DNA from: Actinomycetospora sp. NBRC 106375 | Lineage (GTDB): Bacteria; Actinomycetota; Actinomycetes; Mycobacteriales; Pseudonocardiaceae | Length of the DNA stretch: 64,000 nt | Reading direction: 5' to 3' | Assembly: GCF_030269665.1 (NCBI RefSeq) | Contig: NZ_BSTS01000021.1 | Coordinates: 1 to 64,000, forward strand | Part shown: in pieces, positions 16,595-25,204 of the stretch | Numbering within the stretch: position 1 is the first letter of the stretch | How the letters are laid out: every line of letters begins with the position of its first letter | Notes under the pieces: model-generated | Databases searched by the model: none | What the model saw: the letters and a program-made list of their open reading frames with translations, nothing else | Told to the model about the DNA's origin: nothing | Made by a program: the position numbers and the translations under genes

Positions 16595-17403
16595 GGGTGG
16601 GCCTCGTCGGTCGTGTCGGTGGGGTCGGTTTCGGCGGTGTTGATCAGCCGGAGGGGCAGCGGCCGGTCGCGCAGCGCCTTGAGCGCGGCCGCCGCGGTGC
16701 CGCGAGAGACCTCGGCGGCAGTCTCGAGCTCGGTGACCGTCGGCCAAGCCCCGTGGCGCTGGGCATGGCGGGCGGCGGCGGTCTCGGCGCGGTCGCGGGC
16801 CGGTGAGGCCACCGGCCGCGGCGGCGGACCACCCGCCGCGTCGTCCCCATCGCCTTCGGGATGGTCGGGGCCTCCGGGCGCGCCGGGGCCGAGCTGAACA
16901 GCGCCCGCGAGGGTGTTCGGCTGAACGTCGGGGGCGTTGAACGACCCGGGCTGAACGCTGCCGGGCTGAACGGTGACCCGATGAACGTCGCGGGGGGGCT
17001 GGTCGACGGCGAGGAGGTAGAGCAGGTGGGCGACCACGGCGGCGGCGACCGCGGGCCAGGCGCCGACCCCGAACCGCAGCGCGGGGGCGACCTCGACGGT
17101 GGGCCCGCCGGCGAGGTAGGTGGCCTGCCCGAGTCCGGACAGCCCGGCCGCGGTGACCACCACGGTCCAGGCGTAGCCGGCGGCGCTGCCGCGCAGCCGG
17201 GCGGTGGCGCCGTAGGCAACCAGCGCGAGCCCGTCAGTGATCAGCGGGTAGAGCCACGCGATCCCGCCCGGCACCCGCGCCGCGACCGCGACCTCGAACA
17301 ACCCGTGCGCGGTGGCGACCGCGGCACCCAGGGCGACCGCTAGGCCCGGTAGCCACAGCACGGCGGCGCGCCCACCGGGGCGGGCAGCTCGGTTCTCGAC
17401 CAT
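16591..17403 (-). CDS. DUF2637 membrane protein, 270 aa
   Basis: Residues 14-130 hold four hydrophobic helices (LGAAVATAHGLFEVAVAA, WLYPLITDGLALVAYGAT and two more). They have the layout of DUF2637 proteins, common in actinobacterial plasmids and integrative elements and often called Spd-like or transfer-associated. A proline-rich linker follows. The last about 60 residues look like a winged helix-turn-helix: ARHAQRHGAWPTVTELETAA, then SRGTAAAALKALRD. The stop overlaps the start of the next small gene. It probably links the membrane to DNA during spread of the element; no enzyme motif is present. Confidence 0.75.
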   Translation of the reverse strand: MVENRAARPGGRAAVLWLPGLAVALGAAVATAHGLFEVAVAARVPGGIAWLYPLITDGLALVAYGATARLRGSAAGYAWTVVVTAAGLSGLGQATYLAGGPTVEVAPALRFGVGAWPAVAAAVVAHLLYLLAVDQPPRDVHRVTVQPGSVQPGSFNAPDVQPNTLAGAVQLGPGAPGGPDHPEGDGDDAAGGPPPRPVASPARDRAETAAARHAQRHGAWPTVTELETAAEVSRGTAAAALKALRDRPLPLRLINTAETDPTDTTDEAHP

Positions 17404-17409
17404 CGAGCA

Positions 17410-17817
17410 TCACTCCGCGCCTGCGTCAGCGGCGGCGTGGGTGCTGTCCTCGCCGACGCTCTCCTCGCCGGCGCGGTCCTGGGCGTGCCAGCGAGCGAGC
17501 TGCTCGCGTCGGTCGTGGTCACCGTCGGCTGACGCGTCGCGGGCGTCAGCCGAGCTGCGGTGTGCGGCGCGGCCGGTGGAGGGCCGTCGTGCCGGGTCGC
17601 GTACTGGGTCGCGTGCTGCCCGTCGGTCGAGGTCGGCGACCGCCCGGCGCAGATCGTCCAGCGAGCCGCAGAAGCAGTGGAACTGGCCCGGGGCGATCGC
17701 GTTCCAGTGCGCGAAATAGATCTGGCTGAGCCGGTCGAACTCGGCGCGTTCCGCGGCCTCCCGGGCCCGCTCCTGAGCACGGGTCTCAGCCTCAGTTCCG
17801 GCGCGATCTGGGGTCAT
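17410..17817 (-). CDS. Hypothetical protein of the transfer operon, 135 aa
   Basis: Its start overlaps the DUF4913 gene stop by 4 bases, and it ends 6 bases before the DUF2637 gene. An Ala/Glu/Arg-rich helix (AQERAREAAERAEFDRLSQI) leads into YFAHWNAIAPGQFHCFCGS, with two Cys and nearby Asp residues, then LDDLRRAVADLDRR. The tail RREQLARWHAQDRA resembles the RAQLARWHDEDH motif in the operon protein at 18551-19417 and a similar EAQLAQWQARDQ in the relaxase tail, suggesting a shared interaction motif. No known domain is recognised. Confidence 0.6.
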   Translation of the reverse strand: MTPDRAGTEAETRAQERAREAAERAEFDRLSQIYFAHWNAIAPGQFHCFCGSLDDLRRAVADLDRRAARDPVRDPARRPSTGRAAHRSSADARDASADGDHDRREQLARWHAQDRAGEESVGEDSTHAAADAGAE

Positions 17818-18563
17818 CGCGACCAGCCCTTCCGATCGCCGTTCACCGCGGCGCTGATGCCCGAGCCGTCACGGCCCGCGGCGTTTCGGGAGCTCTCGGG
17901 GTTCTCCGACGCTGGTTCGGGTGGGGGCTGGTCGCGGGCATCGGCCCACCACCGGGCGATCGCGGGTGCGGCGTCGACCCCGGGCACGGGGATGGCGCCG
18001 GTGGGTGTGGTGTTCCAGCCGGGGCGGGTCTGGTGACGTTCGCGGGAGCAGGACCCGACGGTGGTCTTGAGCCGGCGCACCACGCCGGGGCGTTGGCGGT
18101 CGTGCCAGTCCCCGGCGAGCTGCACCGAGGCGCCGCGGTCGTCGTAGGCGGCGCGCCAGGCGTGGGAGAGCCACAGCAGTTCCTCGATCACCTCGGGGTG
18201 CCAGAGCCAGCACTCGGGCAGCACCGCCGCGCCGTCGGGGTAGCGCAGGAACACCGTGTGCAGCCACCGGCACAGCTCCTCGAGCAGACCCGTCAGCGCT
18301 TCGCCGTCGCCCGGGGCGGTCAGCCACGACGGCGCCACCATCGGACCTGGCCGGGCCGGGGTGGCGGCGAGGGCGTCGGCGAGCTGAGCGACGGTGCGCG
18401 CCAGGTCGTCGACCCGGGTCGGGGTCCCGACCAGCACCTCGAGGCCACGGCGCAGCCCGTCGACCTCACGCGCCAGCCCGGCCAGGGCCTCTACTCGAGC
18501 GAACTCGCCCCCACCGTCGCCGGCCGTGGGCGGGCCGGGCGGTCGGCGGGTCACCGACCCCAC
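17814..18563 (-). CDS. DUF4913 protein, 249 aa
   Basis: The core, residues about 95-200, matches DUF4913: LLEELCRWLHTVFLRYPDGA, CWLWHPEVIEELLWLSHAWR, then DWHDRQRPGVVRRLKTTVGS and a conserved Cys-Ser-Arg-Glu-Arg-His. Members occur almost only in actinobacterial conjugative elements, next to TraA/TraD genes. The N-terminal 80 residues are variable and carry a helical VDGLRRGLEVLVGTPTRVDD stretch. It overlaps the next gene by 4 bases and the upstream gene by 13, so it is deep inside the operon. Molecular role unknown; the W/H-rich core hints at nucleic acid or protein binding. Confidence 0.75.
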   Translation of the reverse strand: MGSVTRRPPGPPTAGDGGGEFARVEALAGLAREVDGLRRGLEVLVGTPTRVDDLARTVAQLADALAATPARPGPMVAPSWLTAPGDGEALTGLLEELCRWLHTVFLRYPDGAAVLPECWLWHPEVIEELLWLSHAWRAAYDDRGASVQLAGDWHDRQRPGVVRRLKTTVGSCSRERHQTRPGWNTTPTGAIPVPGVDAAPAIARWWADARDQPPPEPASENPESSRNAAGRDGSGISAAVNGDRKGWSR

Positions 18564-19417
18564 CCCGCTGTCCCGAGACCGTCCCCGCCGTCATCGGTCT
18601 CCGGGAGGGAGTCGAGATCGGCGCGGGTGTCGGTGGCGCGGTGATCCTCGTCGTGCCAGCGGGCCAGCTGAGCGCGCCGCTGCTCATCCTCGTCGGGCAC
18701 GCTCCCCGCCGCCTGCGCGGCTCGTGAGGTGCGCAGGTTCTCGATGCGTTGGCGCAGCCGTTCGGGGTCGTCGGGGGCTTCGAGGTACCCGCTGTCGTGC
18801 GCTCGGCTCGGGTCGCAGGTTCCGGCGGCCCAGGCTCCGGTGGAGGGCCACCACCGTCCCTGGGTGTTGAGGAACGGGCCATCGCGATCCTCGGCGGGGT
18901 GATCGTGGGCGAGGTCGCCGCTGGTGGCGCCGCCGTCTCGTCCGTCGAAGGCGGACCCGGCTGTCGGGTCATCGCGAACGATCTGATCCTCGTGCTGCCA
19001 GTTCGTGACGGCGAGGGTGTCCGGCGCGCCGTGCCCGTCACGGGGGAGGTCATCGAGCGCGTCGTGTGCCGGTGGCGGCGCGAGACCCTCGAGACCGAGC
19101 AGCCGTTGGTACTCGGCCCAGGCGTAGGGGTCGTGATCGTGGGCGCGGTCGGAGAGCACCGCGCGCTCGGCGGCGTCCTCGAGCGCGTCCTCGCCCGCAG
19201 TCGGCGGCCGCGGCGTCCATCCAGTGATCGGTGCCGCGTGCTCGGCGAGCCACGTGGTGCGGGCGGTCGCTTCGGCATCGGAGGCCGGTTCGCGCCAGTC
19301 CGGGTCGCCGTACTCGGCGGCCGGGTTGTAGGCCCTGGACAGGTCAGGCCGGTTGTCGAGGTAGGCCTCATGTTGGGCGGCGGTCCAGCCCGCGGGGCCC
19401 TGCCGTGGGTGGCTCAT
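18551..19417 (-). CDS. Hypothetical protein of the transfer operon, 288 aa
   Basis: I chose ATG 19417 because it overlaps the TraD stop (ATGA), giving translational coupling. An in-frame start 9 bases earlier is less likely. The protein is hydrophilic, acidic and rich in Asp, Glu and Pro, with no membrane helix. It contains scattered Trp residues (PAGWTAAQHEAYLDNRPDLS, WAEYQRLLGLEGL). The end, RRAQLARWHDEDHRA, shares the QLARWH-x-x-D motif with two other operon proteins. It is probably an accessory protein that binds the transfer machinery. No family is recognised. Confidence 0.6.
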   Translation of the reverse strand: MSHPRQGPAGWTAAQHEAYLDNRPDLSRAYNPAAEYGDPDWREPASDAEATARTTWLAEHAAPITGWTPRPPTAGEDALEDAAERAVLSDRAHDHDPYAWAEYQRLLGLEGLAPPPAHDALDDLPRDGHGAPDTLAVTNWQHEDQIVRDDPTAGSAFDGRDGGATSGDLAHDHPAEDRDGPFLNTQGRWWPSTGAWAAGTCDPSRAHDSGYLEAPDDPERLRQRIENLRTSRAAQAAGSVPDEDEQRRAQLARWHDEDHRATDTRADLDSLPETDDGGDGLGTAGWGR

Positions 19418-21339
19418 TGCAGCCACCTCTCGTCACCGCGATGGTTGGGGTCGTGGTCGCCGAGGACGGGCGGTGCGGCCGGCTCGACGTCGATCACCAG
19501 CGGCGGGCGGGCGTCCGAAGGCCTACGGGGCGCTGGCACCGTCGTCCTGCTGCTGCGCGAACGGGCCGCGCGCCGCCACAGGTCCGCGCTGCGAGCCCGC
19601 CATGTGCGGTGCCGCGGGGTCGCGACCCGTCGTAGCCCGGCGGTCAGGCCGACCTCGAGCCAGGCGCGGGCGCGTAGCCCACGGCCCCGCAGACCCGCGG
19701 CCGGCTGCTCGCGGAGGGCGCGGACATCGGGGCGGGTCCAGGCCATCCGGGCCCGCCCGATCACCGGGGCGATCCCGCGCCGATACACGACGACCTTCCC
19801 GGCCGGCAGGTTCGCCAGCTGCGCCGGCGCCAGCACCGGCACCTTGCGCACCGTGCGGCTGGCGACGCGCCCGTGCAGGTCGGTGGTGGTGATGCGCTCG
19901 TCGCGCTCGCCCGCGAGGGTGGACCAGAACTGCAGGTCGTCGCGGTCGCGGGTGCCGCCGAACAGCATCACCGAGCCGGTGTTGTTCAGGATGGTGGCGG
20001 TCTTGTGCTCCCCGTAGCGGGCCAGCAGCTGGGCGCGGGACTGGAACGGGGCGATGATGGTGACCCCGCGCCCGCCCATGTCCGCGGTCCAGTTCTCCAG
20101 CGGCACCGGGCTGATCAGCGCCGCCTCGTCCAGCGCGAGCAGCAACGGCGGGTCCAGCCGGCCGGCGGGCTTTGCGGTGGCGAGCCGTCGGGCCTCGCGG
20201 GCGATGTGCCCGGTCAGCGCACAGACCAGTGGTCCGGTGTCGGCCTCCTCGGCACCGAGCAGAAACACCGTCGCCCGCGACTCGAGCAGCGCCTCGACGT
20301 CGAAGGGCTGGTCGGTGGGGGCGGCGGCGGCCGCGGCGTCGGGATGGTTGAGCCACCCCAGCGCCGGCATGATCGAGTTGGTGATCGAGGTGCGGGTGCG
20401 GTCGTTGGTGGTGACGAACTGCTCGGCCGCCTTGTCGAACGTCTCCACCGCAGAGCGCCGGAGCAGGGCGGGGACTTCGCGGGCGGCGCGGTCGTTGTCG
20501 GCGACCCAGCCGAGCACGTCGCGCATCGACCCACCCCCGAGCGCCGCCGCATGCAACAGGGCGGCGAGGACCCGGCGAGCCTGGGCGTCCCACCGCTCCG
20601 CATCCCCATGACTGGCCCGGGAGGTGGCGGCGACCATGTCGGTGGCCCGCTCCACCGCGGTCACCGGATTGGCACACCCGGTCAGCGGGTCGAAGCCGAT
20701 CGTGGAGCGGATACCGCCCAGCCCGACCGGGTTGAACACGAACACCGGCCCACGGGACTTCTGCCGGATCGGGGCGCACAGCTCCAGCAGGTCGGTGCGC
20801 GTCGAGGTCACCACCGCGGCGCCGGGGGCGTCGAGGACGCGGCCGGCGAGCCAGCCGGTCTTGCCCGTGCGCGGGCCGCCGAACACGAGGGTGACGTCCT
20901 CGATCGAGGACCAGACTCGCTGCGCCCCGACCCGGCACAGCTCCACCCCCACCGCCGAGGTCGGGGTCGCCCAGCCGTCCCGGCGGGTCAGCGACCCCAG
21001 CGACGGGCGCACCGTCGCGGCCCGACGGCGCGTCGCCACCGTGCCGGCTTGGCGGGCCACGTCGAGGGTGGAGGCCACCCCGGCGCGGCGGCGTGACCGG
21101 GCTGACCAGCGGGTGATCGTGGCCCGTGATCGCGACCAGCGGTGCCACACCACCACCGCCAGCACGACGGCGATGGCGAGCAGCGCGGGCCAGGACAGGG
21201 CCTTCAGCAGCGTGGTGGCCGGCAGCCCGGCCAGCGCCCCACAGCACACGGCGTGGCGGACCGCGCCGCGCAGCACCAGCACCACCGCCGCTGCGAGCAG
21301 CCCGACCAGGATCAGGAACGTAGCGATCACCGCGACCAC
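19414..21339 (-). CDS. Type IV coupling protein (TraD/TraG-like ATPase), 641 aa
   Basis: This ATPase would bring the relaxase-bound DNA to the transfer channel. Two hydrophobic helices at residues 2-25 and 40-65 anchor it. Walker A is GGPRTGKTGWLAG, followed by VVTSTRTDLLELC. Walker B is LLALDEAALISP, then GVTIIAPFQSRAQLLARYGE, the TraM-recognition (TraG/VirD4) region, and LFGGTRDRDDLQFWSTLAGE. Length and order fit actinobacterial TraD/TraG proteins. The C-terminal 100 residues are basic and variable. Its presence with a MobF relaxase implies single-strand conjugation rather than the TraB/FtsK double-strand mode of Streptomyces AICEs. Confidence 0.88.
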   Translation of the reverse strand: MVAVIATFLILVGLLAAAVVLVLRGAVRHAVCCGALAGLPATTLLKALSWPALLAIAVVLAVVVWHRWSRSRATITRWSARSRRRAGVASTLDVARQAGTVATRRRAATVRPSLGSLTRRDGWATPTSAVGVELCRVGAQRVWSSIEDVTLVFGGPRTGKTGWLAGRVLDAPGAAVVTSTRTDLLELCAPIRQKSRGPVFVFNPVGLGGIRSTIGFDPLTGCANPVTAVERATDMVAATSRASHGDAERWDAQARRVLAALLHAAALGGGSMRDVLGWVADNDRAAREVPALLRRSAVETFDKAAEQFVTTNDRTRTSITNSIMPALGWLNHPDAAAAAAPTDQPFDVEALLESRATVFLLGAEEADTGPLVCALTGHIAREARRLATAKPAGRLDPPLLLALDEAALISPVPLENWTADMGGRGVTIIAPFQSRAQLLARYGEHKTATILNNTGSVMLFGGTRDRDDLQFWSTLAGERDERITTTDLHGRVASRTVRKVPVLAPAQLANLPAGKVVVYRRGIAPVIGRARMAWTRPDVRALREQPAAGLRGRGLRARAWLEVGLTAGLRRVATPRHRTWRARSADLWRRAARSRSSRTTVPAPRRPSDARPPLVIDVEPAAPPVLGDHDPNHRGDERWLQ

Positions 21340-21725
21340 CCACCCTCACCGGACCGCAGACCCTGAGAGCCCTCGGGGCCGGGCTGGTTGGTGGTGTCGG
21401 TGAGCCAATAGCCACCCGCCGGGTGAGCGAGCTCGAAGCGGGCACCGTCCCCGATGATGCGTCGCGCCCAGCGTTGGGCGTCGTCGTCGGTCATCGGCTC
21501 ATCGGTCCGCCCCCGCACCACCCCGTCGATGAGCAGCGCCCAGGTGATCGGGCCGCCGCACGGCGCGTCCCCGAGCTCCAGCCCCAACGCGGTCTTCGCG
21601 ACGTCGGCGCGGACCAGCTCGATCCCCAGCAGCAGCGGCAGCGTCGCGTGCACCCGCTCCCCCAACCTCGACACCCCGCTCGAGGTCCCGTGGGTCGTAG
21701 CGGTGGTCGTTCTGCGGCTACGCAT
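21327..21725 (-). CDS. Hypothetical protein, 132 aa
   Basis: The ATG at 21725 is chosen because GAGGAGGGAGGAC lies just upstream; longer frames have no such site. The protein has a basic N-terminus (MRSRRTTTATT), then LGERVHATLPLLLGIELVRADV, then ALLIDGVVRGRTDEPMTDDDAQRW and GARFELAHPAGGYWLTDT. It looks like a small alpha/beta fold. It overlaps the upstream gene by 8 bases and TraD by 13. Unknown function, restricted to the operon context. Confidence 0.6.
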   Translation of the reverse strand: MRSRRTTTATTHGTSSGVSRLGERVHATLPLLLGIELVRADVAKTALGLELGDAPCGGPITWALLIDGVVRGRTDEPMTDDDAQRWARRIIGDGARFELAHPAGGYWLTDTTNQPGPEGSQGLRSGEGGWSR

Positions 21726-22266
21726 CAGGTCCTCCCTCCTCGTCATCGCGCGCTTGTCGCTGCCAGGCCTCGAGCGCCGCGAGACGGCGGGCGCAGTCGT
21801 GTTCATGGCCGGCTTCGCGGTCGTCGGGGTGCGAGGCGAACGGGCCGCGATCCCGCACCCGAGCCCGGCAGGTGGTGCACGTCCACACCGCCGAAGCCAG
21901 CCCGGTGCCAGCTCTCGGGGGTGGTGGTCGGTGCTCGACCAGCCACTCCCACGCCGCCTCGCCGCGCGCCTCTCCGCCGGCGTCGGCCGGGAGCTCGAGG
22001 GCGTGGCCGACGGCGTCCCAGCTGTGTCCGGCGCCGCGGGCTCGCAGCGCGCAGTCGCGCAACGCGCCGTGCGCGACCTCGGCCACGAGCCGCCCTGCCC
22101 GCACCCCGGCCAGCGGGTCGGTCAGCACCGGACGCGACACCCCGTGGAAGCCCTCGATCGGCTCCCGGTACTCGGTCGTGTCGAACGCGGTGACCGCGAC
22201 CCGCCGGACGTGCTCGCGGGTCGACCACGCCGCCTGCTCGCGGCGGGACACCTCCAGCCCGCTCAC
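21718..22266 (-). CDS. Hypothetical zinc-ribbon-like protein, 182 aa
   Basis: The first 110 residues are helical, with GFHGVSRPVLTDPLAGVRAG and AGHSWDAVGHALELPADAGG; the latter resembles a helix-turn-helix-like 'SW-x-x-[IV]G' segment. The end holds VWTCTTCRARVRDRGPF, then H and EAGHEHDCARRL, which gives Cys-x2-Cys plus His/Cys ligands for a zinc site. The ATG start overlaps the WhiB-like gene stop by 4 bases. A regulatory or DNA-binding role is likely given the motifs, but no named family fits. Confidence 0.6.
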   Translation of the reverse strand: MSGLEVSRREQAAWSTREHVRRVAVTAFDTTEYREPIEGFHGVSRPVLTDPLAGVRAGRLVAEVAHGALRDCALRARGAGHSWDAVGHALELPADAGGEARGEAAWEWLVEHRPPPPRAGTGLASAVWTCTTCRARVRDRGPFASHPDDREAGHEHDCARRLAALEAWQRQARDDEEGGPDA

Positions 22267-22742
22267 CGCGGCCCACCTCCCGCAGCATCAGTCGTCTGCG
22301 TCGGCGAATGCTCGAGCTGCGTGGTCTGTGCGGTGGGGTTGCGGGCCGCCCACCGGGCGATGGTTCGAGGGCTTACTCCGTACTCGGCCGCCACCTCCGG
22401 CTGCGAGCAGCCAGCCTCGAGCAGCACCAGCCACCGCGGCTTCCGCGCACCCGCGTGATCGCCGGACCGTCCGCCGGGATGTTCGTGCTGTGCCCGGGCT
22501 CGTCGACGCTCCTGCTCGGTCATCCCGCCCGCGATCCCGTGCGGCATCCGCTCGAGCGCCTCGGCCAGGCAGCGCTCACGCACCGGGCAGCGCCGGCACA
22601 CCGCCTTCGCCGCCTCGACCTGCCGGCGCACCAACGGCTCATCCAGCGCGCCGTCGCGAAGTTCGTCGGTGGCTTCCGGGAAGAACAGCTCCGGGTCCAC
22701 GCCCCGGCACGCGGCCAGAGCCTGCCAATTCTTGTCAGTCAT
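22263..22742 (-). CDS. WhiB-family iron-sulphur regulator with extra HTH, 159 aa
   Basis: WhiB proteins bind a 4Fe-4S cluster and partner with sigma factors. The four ligands are Cys12, Cys49, Cys52 and Cys58 (ACRG, then VCRRCPVRERC), and the turn is GIAGG at 69-73, followed by an RRRARAQ basic helix. Unusually, residues 100-130 add a helix-turn-helix (SQPEVAAEYGVSPRTIARWA). The start at 22742 overlaps the ssb stop by 8 bases and places the first ligand at the normal distance. Mobile elements of actinobacteria often carry such WhiB genes, likely to control transfer genes in this operon. Confidence 0.85.
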   Translation of the reverse strand: MTDKNWQALAACRGVDPELFFPEATDELRDGALDEPLVRRQVEAAKAVCRRCPVRERCLAEALERMPHGIAGGMTEQERRRARAQHEHPGGRSGDHAGARKPRWLVLLEAGCSQPEVAAEYGVSPRTIARWAARNPTAQTTQLEHSPTQTTDAAGGGPR

Positions 22743-23172
22743 GGCCGCCCACCAACTCGTTCCCCGGGTCCGGCACGCTCTCCGCATCCGCGTGGTGATC
22801 CGCAGCGGCGACTGTGGTGCGGTGGGGGCGCGCGGTGGCGTAGCGCAGCGACACCCCCACCTCGTCGACCTCGAGCTCGATCACCTGCCGGCGAGCGCCG
22901 TCGGCGGTCTCGAACGAGCGCTGCCGCAGCCGCCCGCACACCACCACCCGGTCGCCCTTGGACAGCGACTCGGAGGCGTGCTCGGCGAGCGGGCCCCACG
23001 CCACACAGCGCAGGAACAGCGCCTCCCCGTCGACCCACGACCCCGCCTGGCGGTCGAAGCGCCGCGGCGTCGACGCCACCGTGAACCCCGCCCGCGCCGC
23101 CCCGCTGGGCAGATACCGCAGCTCCGGAGCCTCGGTCAGATTCCCGACGATGGTCAGCGTCGTCTCGTTCAT
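22735..23172 (-). CDS. ssb: Single-stranded DNA-binding protein, 145 aa
   Basis: It begins MNETTLTIVGNLTEAPELRY, the usual SSB N-terminus, continues with the OB-fold (GFTVASTPRRFD, LFLRCVAWGPLAEH, KGDRVVVCGRLRQRSFE) and lacks the acidic C-terminal tip of chromosomal SSBs. The ATG at 23172 has GAAGGAGAT at ideal spacing, so the longer upstream frame is dismissed. It probably protects transferred single strands during conjugation. It is the first gene of the tightly overlapping transfer operon. Confidence 0.88.
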   Translation of the reverse strand: MNETTLTIVGNLTEAPELRYLPSGAARAGFTVASTPRRFDRQAGSWVDGEALFLRCVAWGPLAEHASESLSKGDRVVVCGRLRQRSFETADGARRQVIELEVDEVGVSLRYATARPHRTTVAAADHHADAESVPDPGNELVGGHD

Positions 23173-23476
23173 CTCGATCTCCTTCGGAAGTTGCCCAGCC
23201 GCGACAGCCGCAGCTGGGTGTTGGTGGGTCCCGCCGGACTGGCGGGTGGAGGCGTCCTGGCTGCCTCCACCCCGCGTGCGGGCGCCGCCGGCCGTCGAGG
23301 TCTCCGGGGTCAAGGGCCGGACGCAGTCCGGCCGCGCAGCGGCGCCACCGGCGCCCTTGAGGCCGGAGGAACGGCCGGCTCACGCTCGGCGGGACACACC
23401 AGGCCTGCGTCGCCCCCGGCGACTCCGTTCCAGTCCCTCGGCCCTGCGGCCTTGAGCGCCCGCGCTCGGGCGGCCT
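23173..23476. other. Upstream region of the transfer operon
   Basis: This 304-base gap contains several GC-rich inverted segments but no gene. It should include the operon promoter and perhaps the transfer origin; I could not identify either with confidence. Confidence 0.4.
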
Positions 23477-23707
23477 CTAACCGTCCGCAGGCGCTCCTGC
23501 GCCGCCCTCCAGGGCAGGTGTCGTGGCCTGGTCCACCGCCGACATCAACCCGCCGATCGCCGCCGGCAAGCCTTGGCCGACCGGGGTGCCGATGAACAGC
23601 ACCAAAGCCACCAGCGAGAACACCACAGCACCCGCCGCCGACCGGGTCTTAGCGCAGATGAATGCGCCCAGGATCGCGAATAAGATCAAGAGTCCGACGC
23701 TCGACAT
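23477..23707 (-). CDS. Small two-helix membrane peptide, 76 aa
   Basis: Helix 1 is VGLLILFAILGAFICAKT and helix 2 is AAGAVVFSLVALVLFIGTPV. The tail is short and soluble (GGLMSAVDQATTPALEGGA). The ATG at 23707 shares a base with the TGA of the excisionase gene (TGATG), so the two are coupled. Peptides of this type are frequent beside xis in actinobacterial integrative elements; a transfer or surface-exclusion role is possible. No motif beyond the helices. Confidence 0.6.
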   Translation of the reverse strand: MSSVGLLILFAILGAFICAKTRSAAGAVVFSLVALVLFIGTPVGQGLPAAIGGLMSAVDQATTPALEGGAGAPADG

Positions 23708-23910
23708 CAGGAAGCGCCCCCTTCGACGGCTCCTGACACAAGTGCGTCGATGACTGGACCGGGGATCAGCCATCGACCCCGGATTCGAACCGCGCGGAGC
23801 TCGCCGGAGCTGATCGCCCGGTAGACGGTCATCCGCGACATCTTGAGCATCTGCGCGACCTCGGCGACGTCGTAGAACGTCGGTGCCCTCTCGCTGCTTC
23901 TGATCGACAA
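23707..23910 (-). CDS. xis: Excisionase-type MerR-like HTH, 67 aa
   Basis: The pattern TFYDVAEVAQMLKMSRMTVY, then RAISSGELRAVRIRGRWLIP is the classic winged HTH of excisionases and HTH_17 proteins. Length and isolated domain fit a recombination directionality factor working with the integrase at 25988-27361. It is separated from the integrase by the HTH/methyltransferase cargo, an unusual arrangement since xis and int are normally adjacent. Confidence 0.8.
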   Translation of the reverse strand: MSIRSSERAPTFYDVAEVAQMLKMSRMTVYRAISSGELRAVRIRGRWLIPGPVIDALVSGAVEGGAS

Positions 23911-24035
23911 CGCTGACTCCTCGCTGCGGACGCTGGCCCGACATGGCGGCGTCTGTGCATCGAGAGTCAGGGAGGGAGTCGATGCCAGTCATCGATCCTT
24001 GCTGGCGGCCAGTGGTGGACGGTGAGGCTTAAGGG

Positions 24036-24053
24036 ACTTGCTTGCGCGCAAGT
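24036..24053. promoter_or_regulatory. Inverted repeat, likely operator
   Basis: ACTTGC and GCAAGT form perfect 6-bp arms around TTGCGC; the inner TTGCGCGCAA is itself palindromic. It lies between the divergent xis and the HTH gene, about 70 bases from the latter's ATG, and fits a dimeric repressor site. Confidence 0.5.
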
Positions 24054-24105
24054 GTCGTCATTCGCCGCAAGCGGCGTGCTACGGTTGCTCATAGGATCTT
24101 CCAGA

Positions 24106-24119
24106 TTTGCAGGTGCAAA
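24106..24119 (+). promoter_or_regulatory. Palindrome over the ribosome-binding site of the HTH gene
   Basis: TTTGCAGGTGCAAA (6-bp arms, 2-base centre) ends 2 bases before the ATG at 24122 and contains the only Shine-Dalgarno-like bases (AGGTG). A protein bound here, or a hairpin in the RNA, would block translation. Its GCA/TGC arms echo the GCAAGT arms of the upstream repeat. Confidence 0.5.
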
Positions 24120-24121
24120 CT

Positions 24122-25204
24122 ATGGCGATCTCGCCCCGCTCGCTCGCCCGGATAGCGGAGTCCTCTGGATTCGGCATGGCGGACGTCGCTTTCCTAGCCG
24201 GCCTAGACGAGAGCACGGTCTGTCGGCTGTGGGACGACCCAGACTGGCTTGACAGGATCAAGGGCCGGACGCTTCAAGCCCTTGTCGCGGCGTTACCTGG
24301 GGTCGGTGAGTACGTGCTTGGTTACTCACTCGCCGACCGTCGGAGCCGACTCGCAGACAGGCTCAGCTCGAAAGGCGTGGAAGTCGACACGGCAACGTTC
24401 GGGAGACTAGCGAGCGAAAGGCGGGTCCCGGAGCAATACCTTAGCAATGCCCTAGAGACCGCAGCATGCGTCCTTGACGGGGACGCCAAGCGGGCGGCCG
24501 CTCATCTTGCCAGATTCTGGGGACGCGACCAGGACTACGCGATGGGTGCTGTTTTCGGGTCCACTGCTATCGGCGCCTTACTGGTCGACTCTAGCCCTCT
24601 GCACGACGCCGCCCTGGGAATGGCGGACGAGCTCGGCGAGCGTCCCAATTCGTTCCACGCCATCCTTGCGCAGGCGAACCTTCTCCACCACCTATCCCTG
24701 AGTACTGGGGAGACGCCGCGAGCGCTGTCGCCCGACCTAAATCGCAATACCGCACTCGCCTTCCGTAGCTCGACCATGGGTCGACTCATTTCGACGAACG
24801 ACCCCGAGATAGCGTTCGCCTACTCACGCAAGGTGGACAAATCACCGGTGCTCAAGATGGTGGAGGAGTGGGCGTTTCCCACCTACTGCCACGACGTGAA
24901 GCCGTCGCAAGACTTCTCCCTCCCCCGGTCATTGCTGATGAGACAGACCGCACCTGAAATAATCCGGGAGATCGAGACCTACAACGATGCGTACCTCCTA
25001 TATCTCGCCCTCACCGCCTTACCGACGCTCCTTGCCCGTGACGGCACCTTCGGCTTGAGGCGAGACGAGCTCGGCGCGCGCCTAGCTGCGAGAAGGGAAC
25101 GCGTGGTGCTCCCGGAGACGGGTGGAGCCTGCGACGCTATCCTCTCCGAGCTAGGCAAGGACGATCGGGATCTCGGAGGCACCAATATTGAGTACGCCTG
25201 GTAG
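24122..25204 (+). CDS. HTH-containing protein of unknown function, 360 aa
   Basis: Residues 1-45 look like a helix-turn-helix (ARIAESSGFGMADVAFLAGL, then DESTVCRLWDD). The remaining 300 residues are mainly helical and include RVPEQYLSNALETAACVLDG and LLRHLSLS-like repeats, with a long region of about 230-300 that I cannot assign. ATG 24122 is preferred over TTG 24107 and GTG 24113, which lie inside the palindrome. Its end overlaps the methyltransferase gene by 17 bases, so they form a pair. AT-richer composition marks it as cargo between xis and int. It might be a regulator or the partner half of a modification/defence cassette. Confidence 0.55.
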   Translation: MAISPRSLARIAESSGFGMADVAFLAGLDESTVCRLWDDPDWLDRIKGRTLQALVAALPGVGEYVLGYSLADRRSRLADRLSSKGVEVDTATFGRLASERRVPEQYLSNALETAACVLDGDAKRAAAHLARFWGRDQDYAMGAVFGSTAIGALLVDSSPLHDAALGMADELGERPNSFHAILAQANLLHHLSLSTGETPRALSPDLNRNTALAFRSSTMGRLISTNDPEIAFAYSRKVDKSPVLKMVEEWAFPTYCHDVKPSQDFSLPRSLLMRQTAPEIIREIETYNDAYLLYLALTALPTLLARDGTFGLRRDELGARLAARRERVVLPETGGACDAILSELGKDDRDLGGTNIEYAW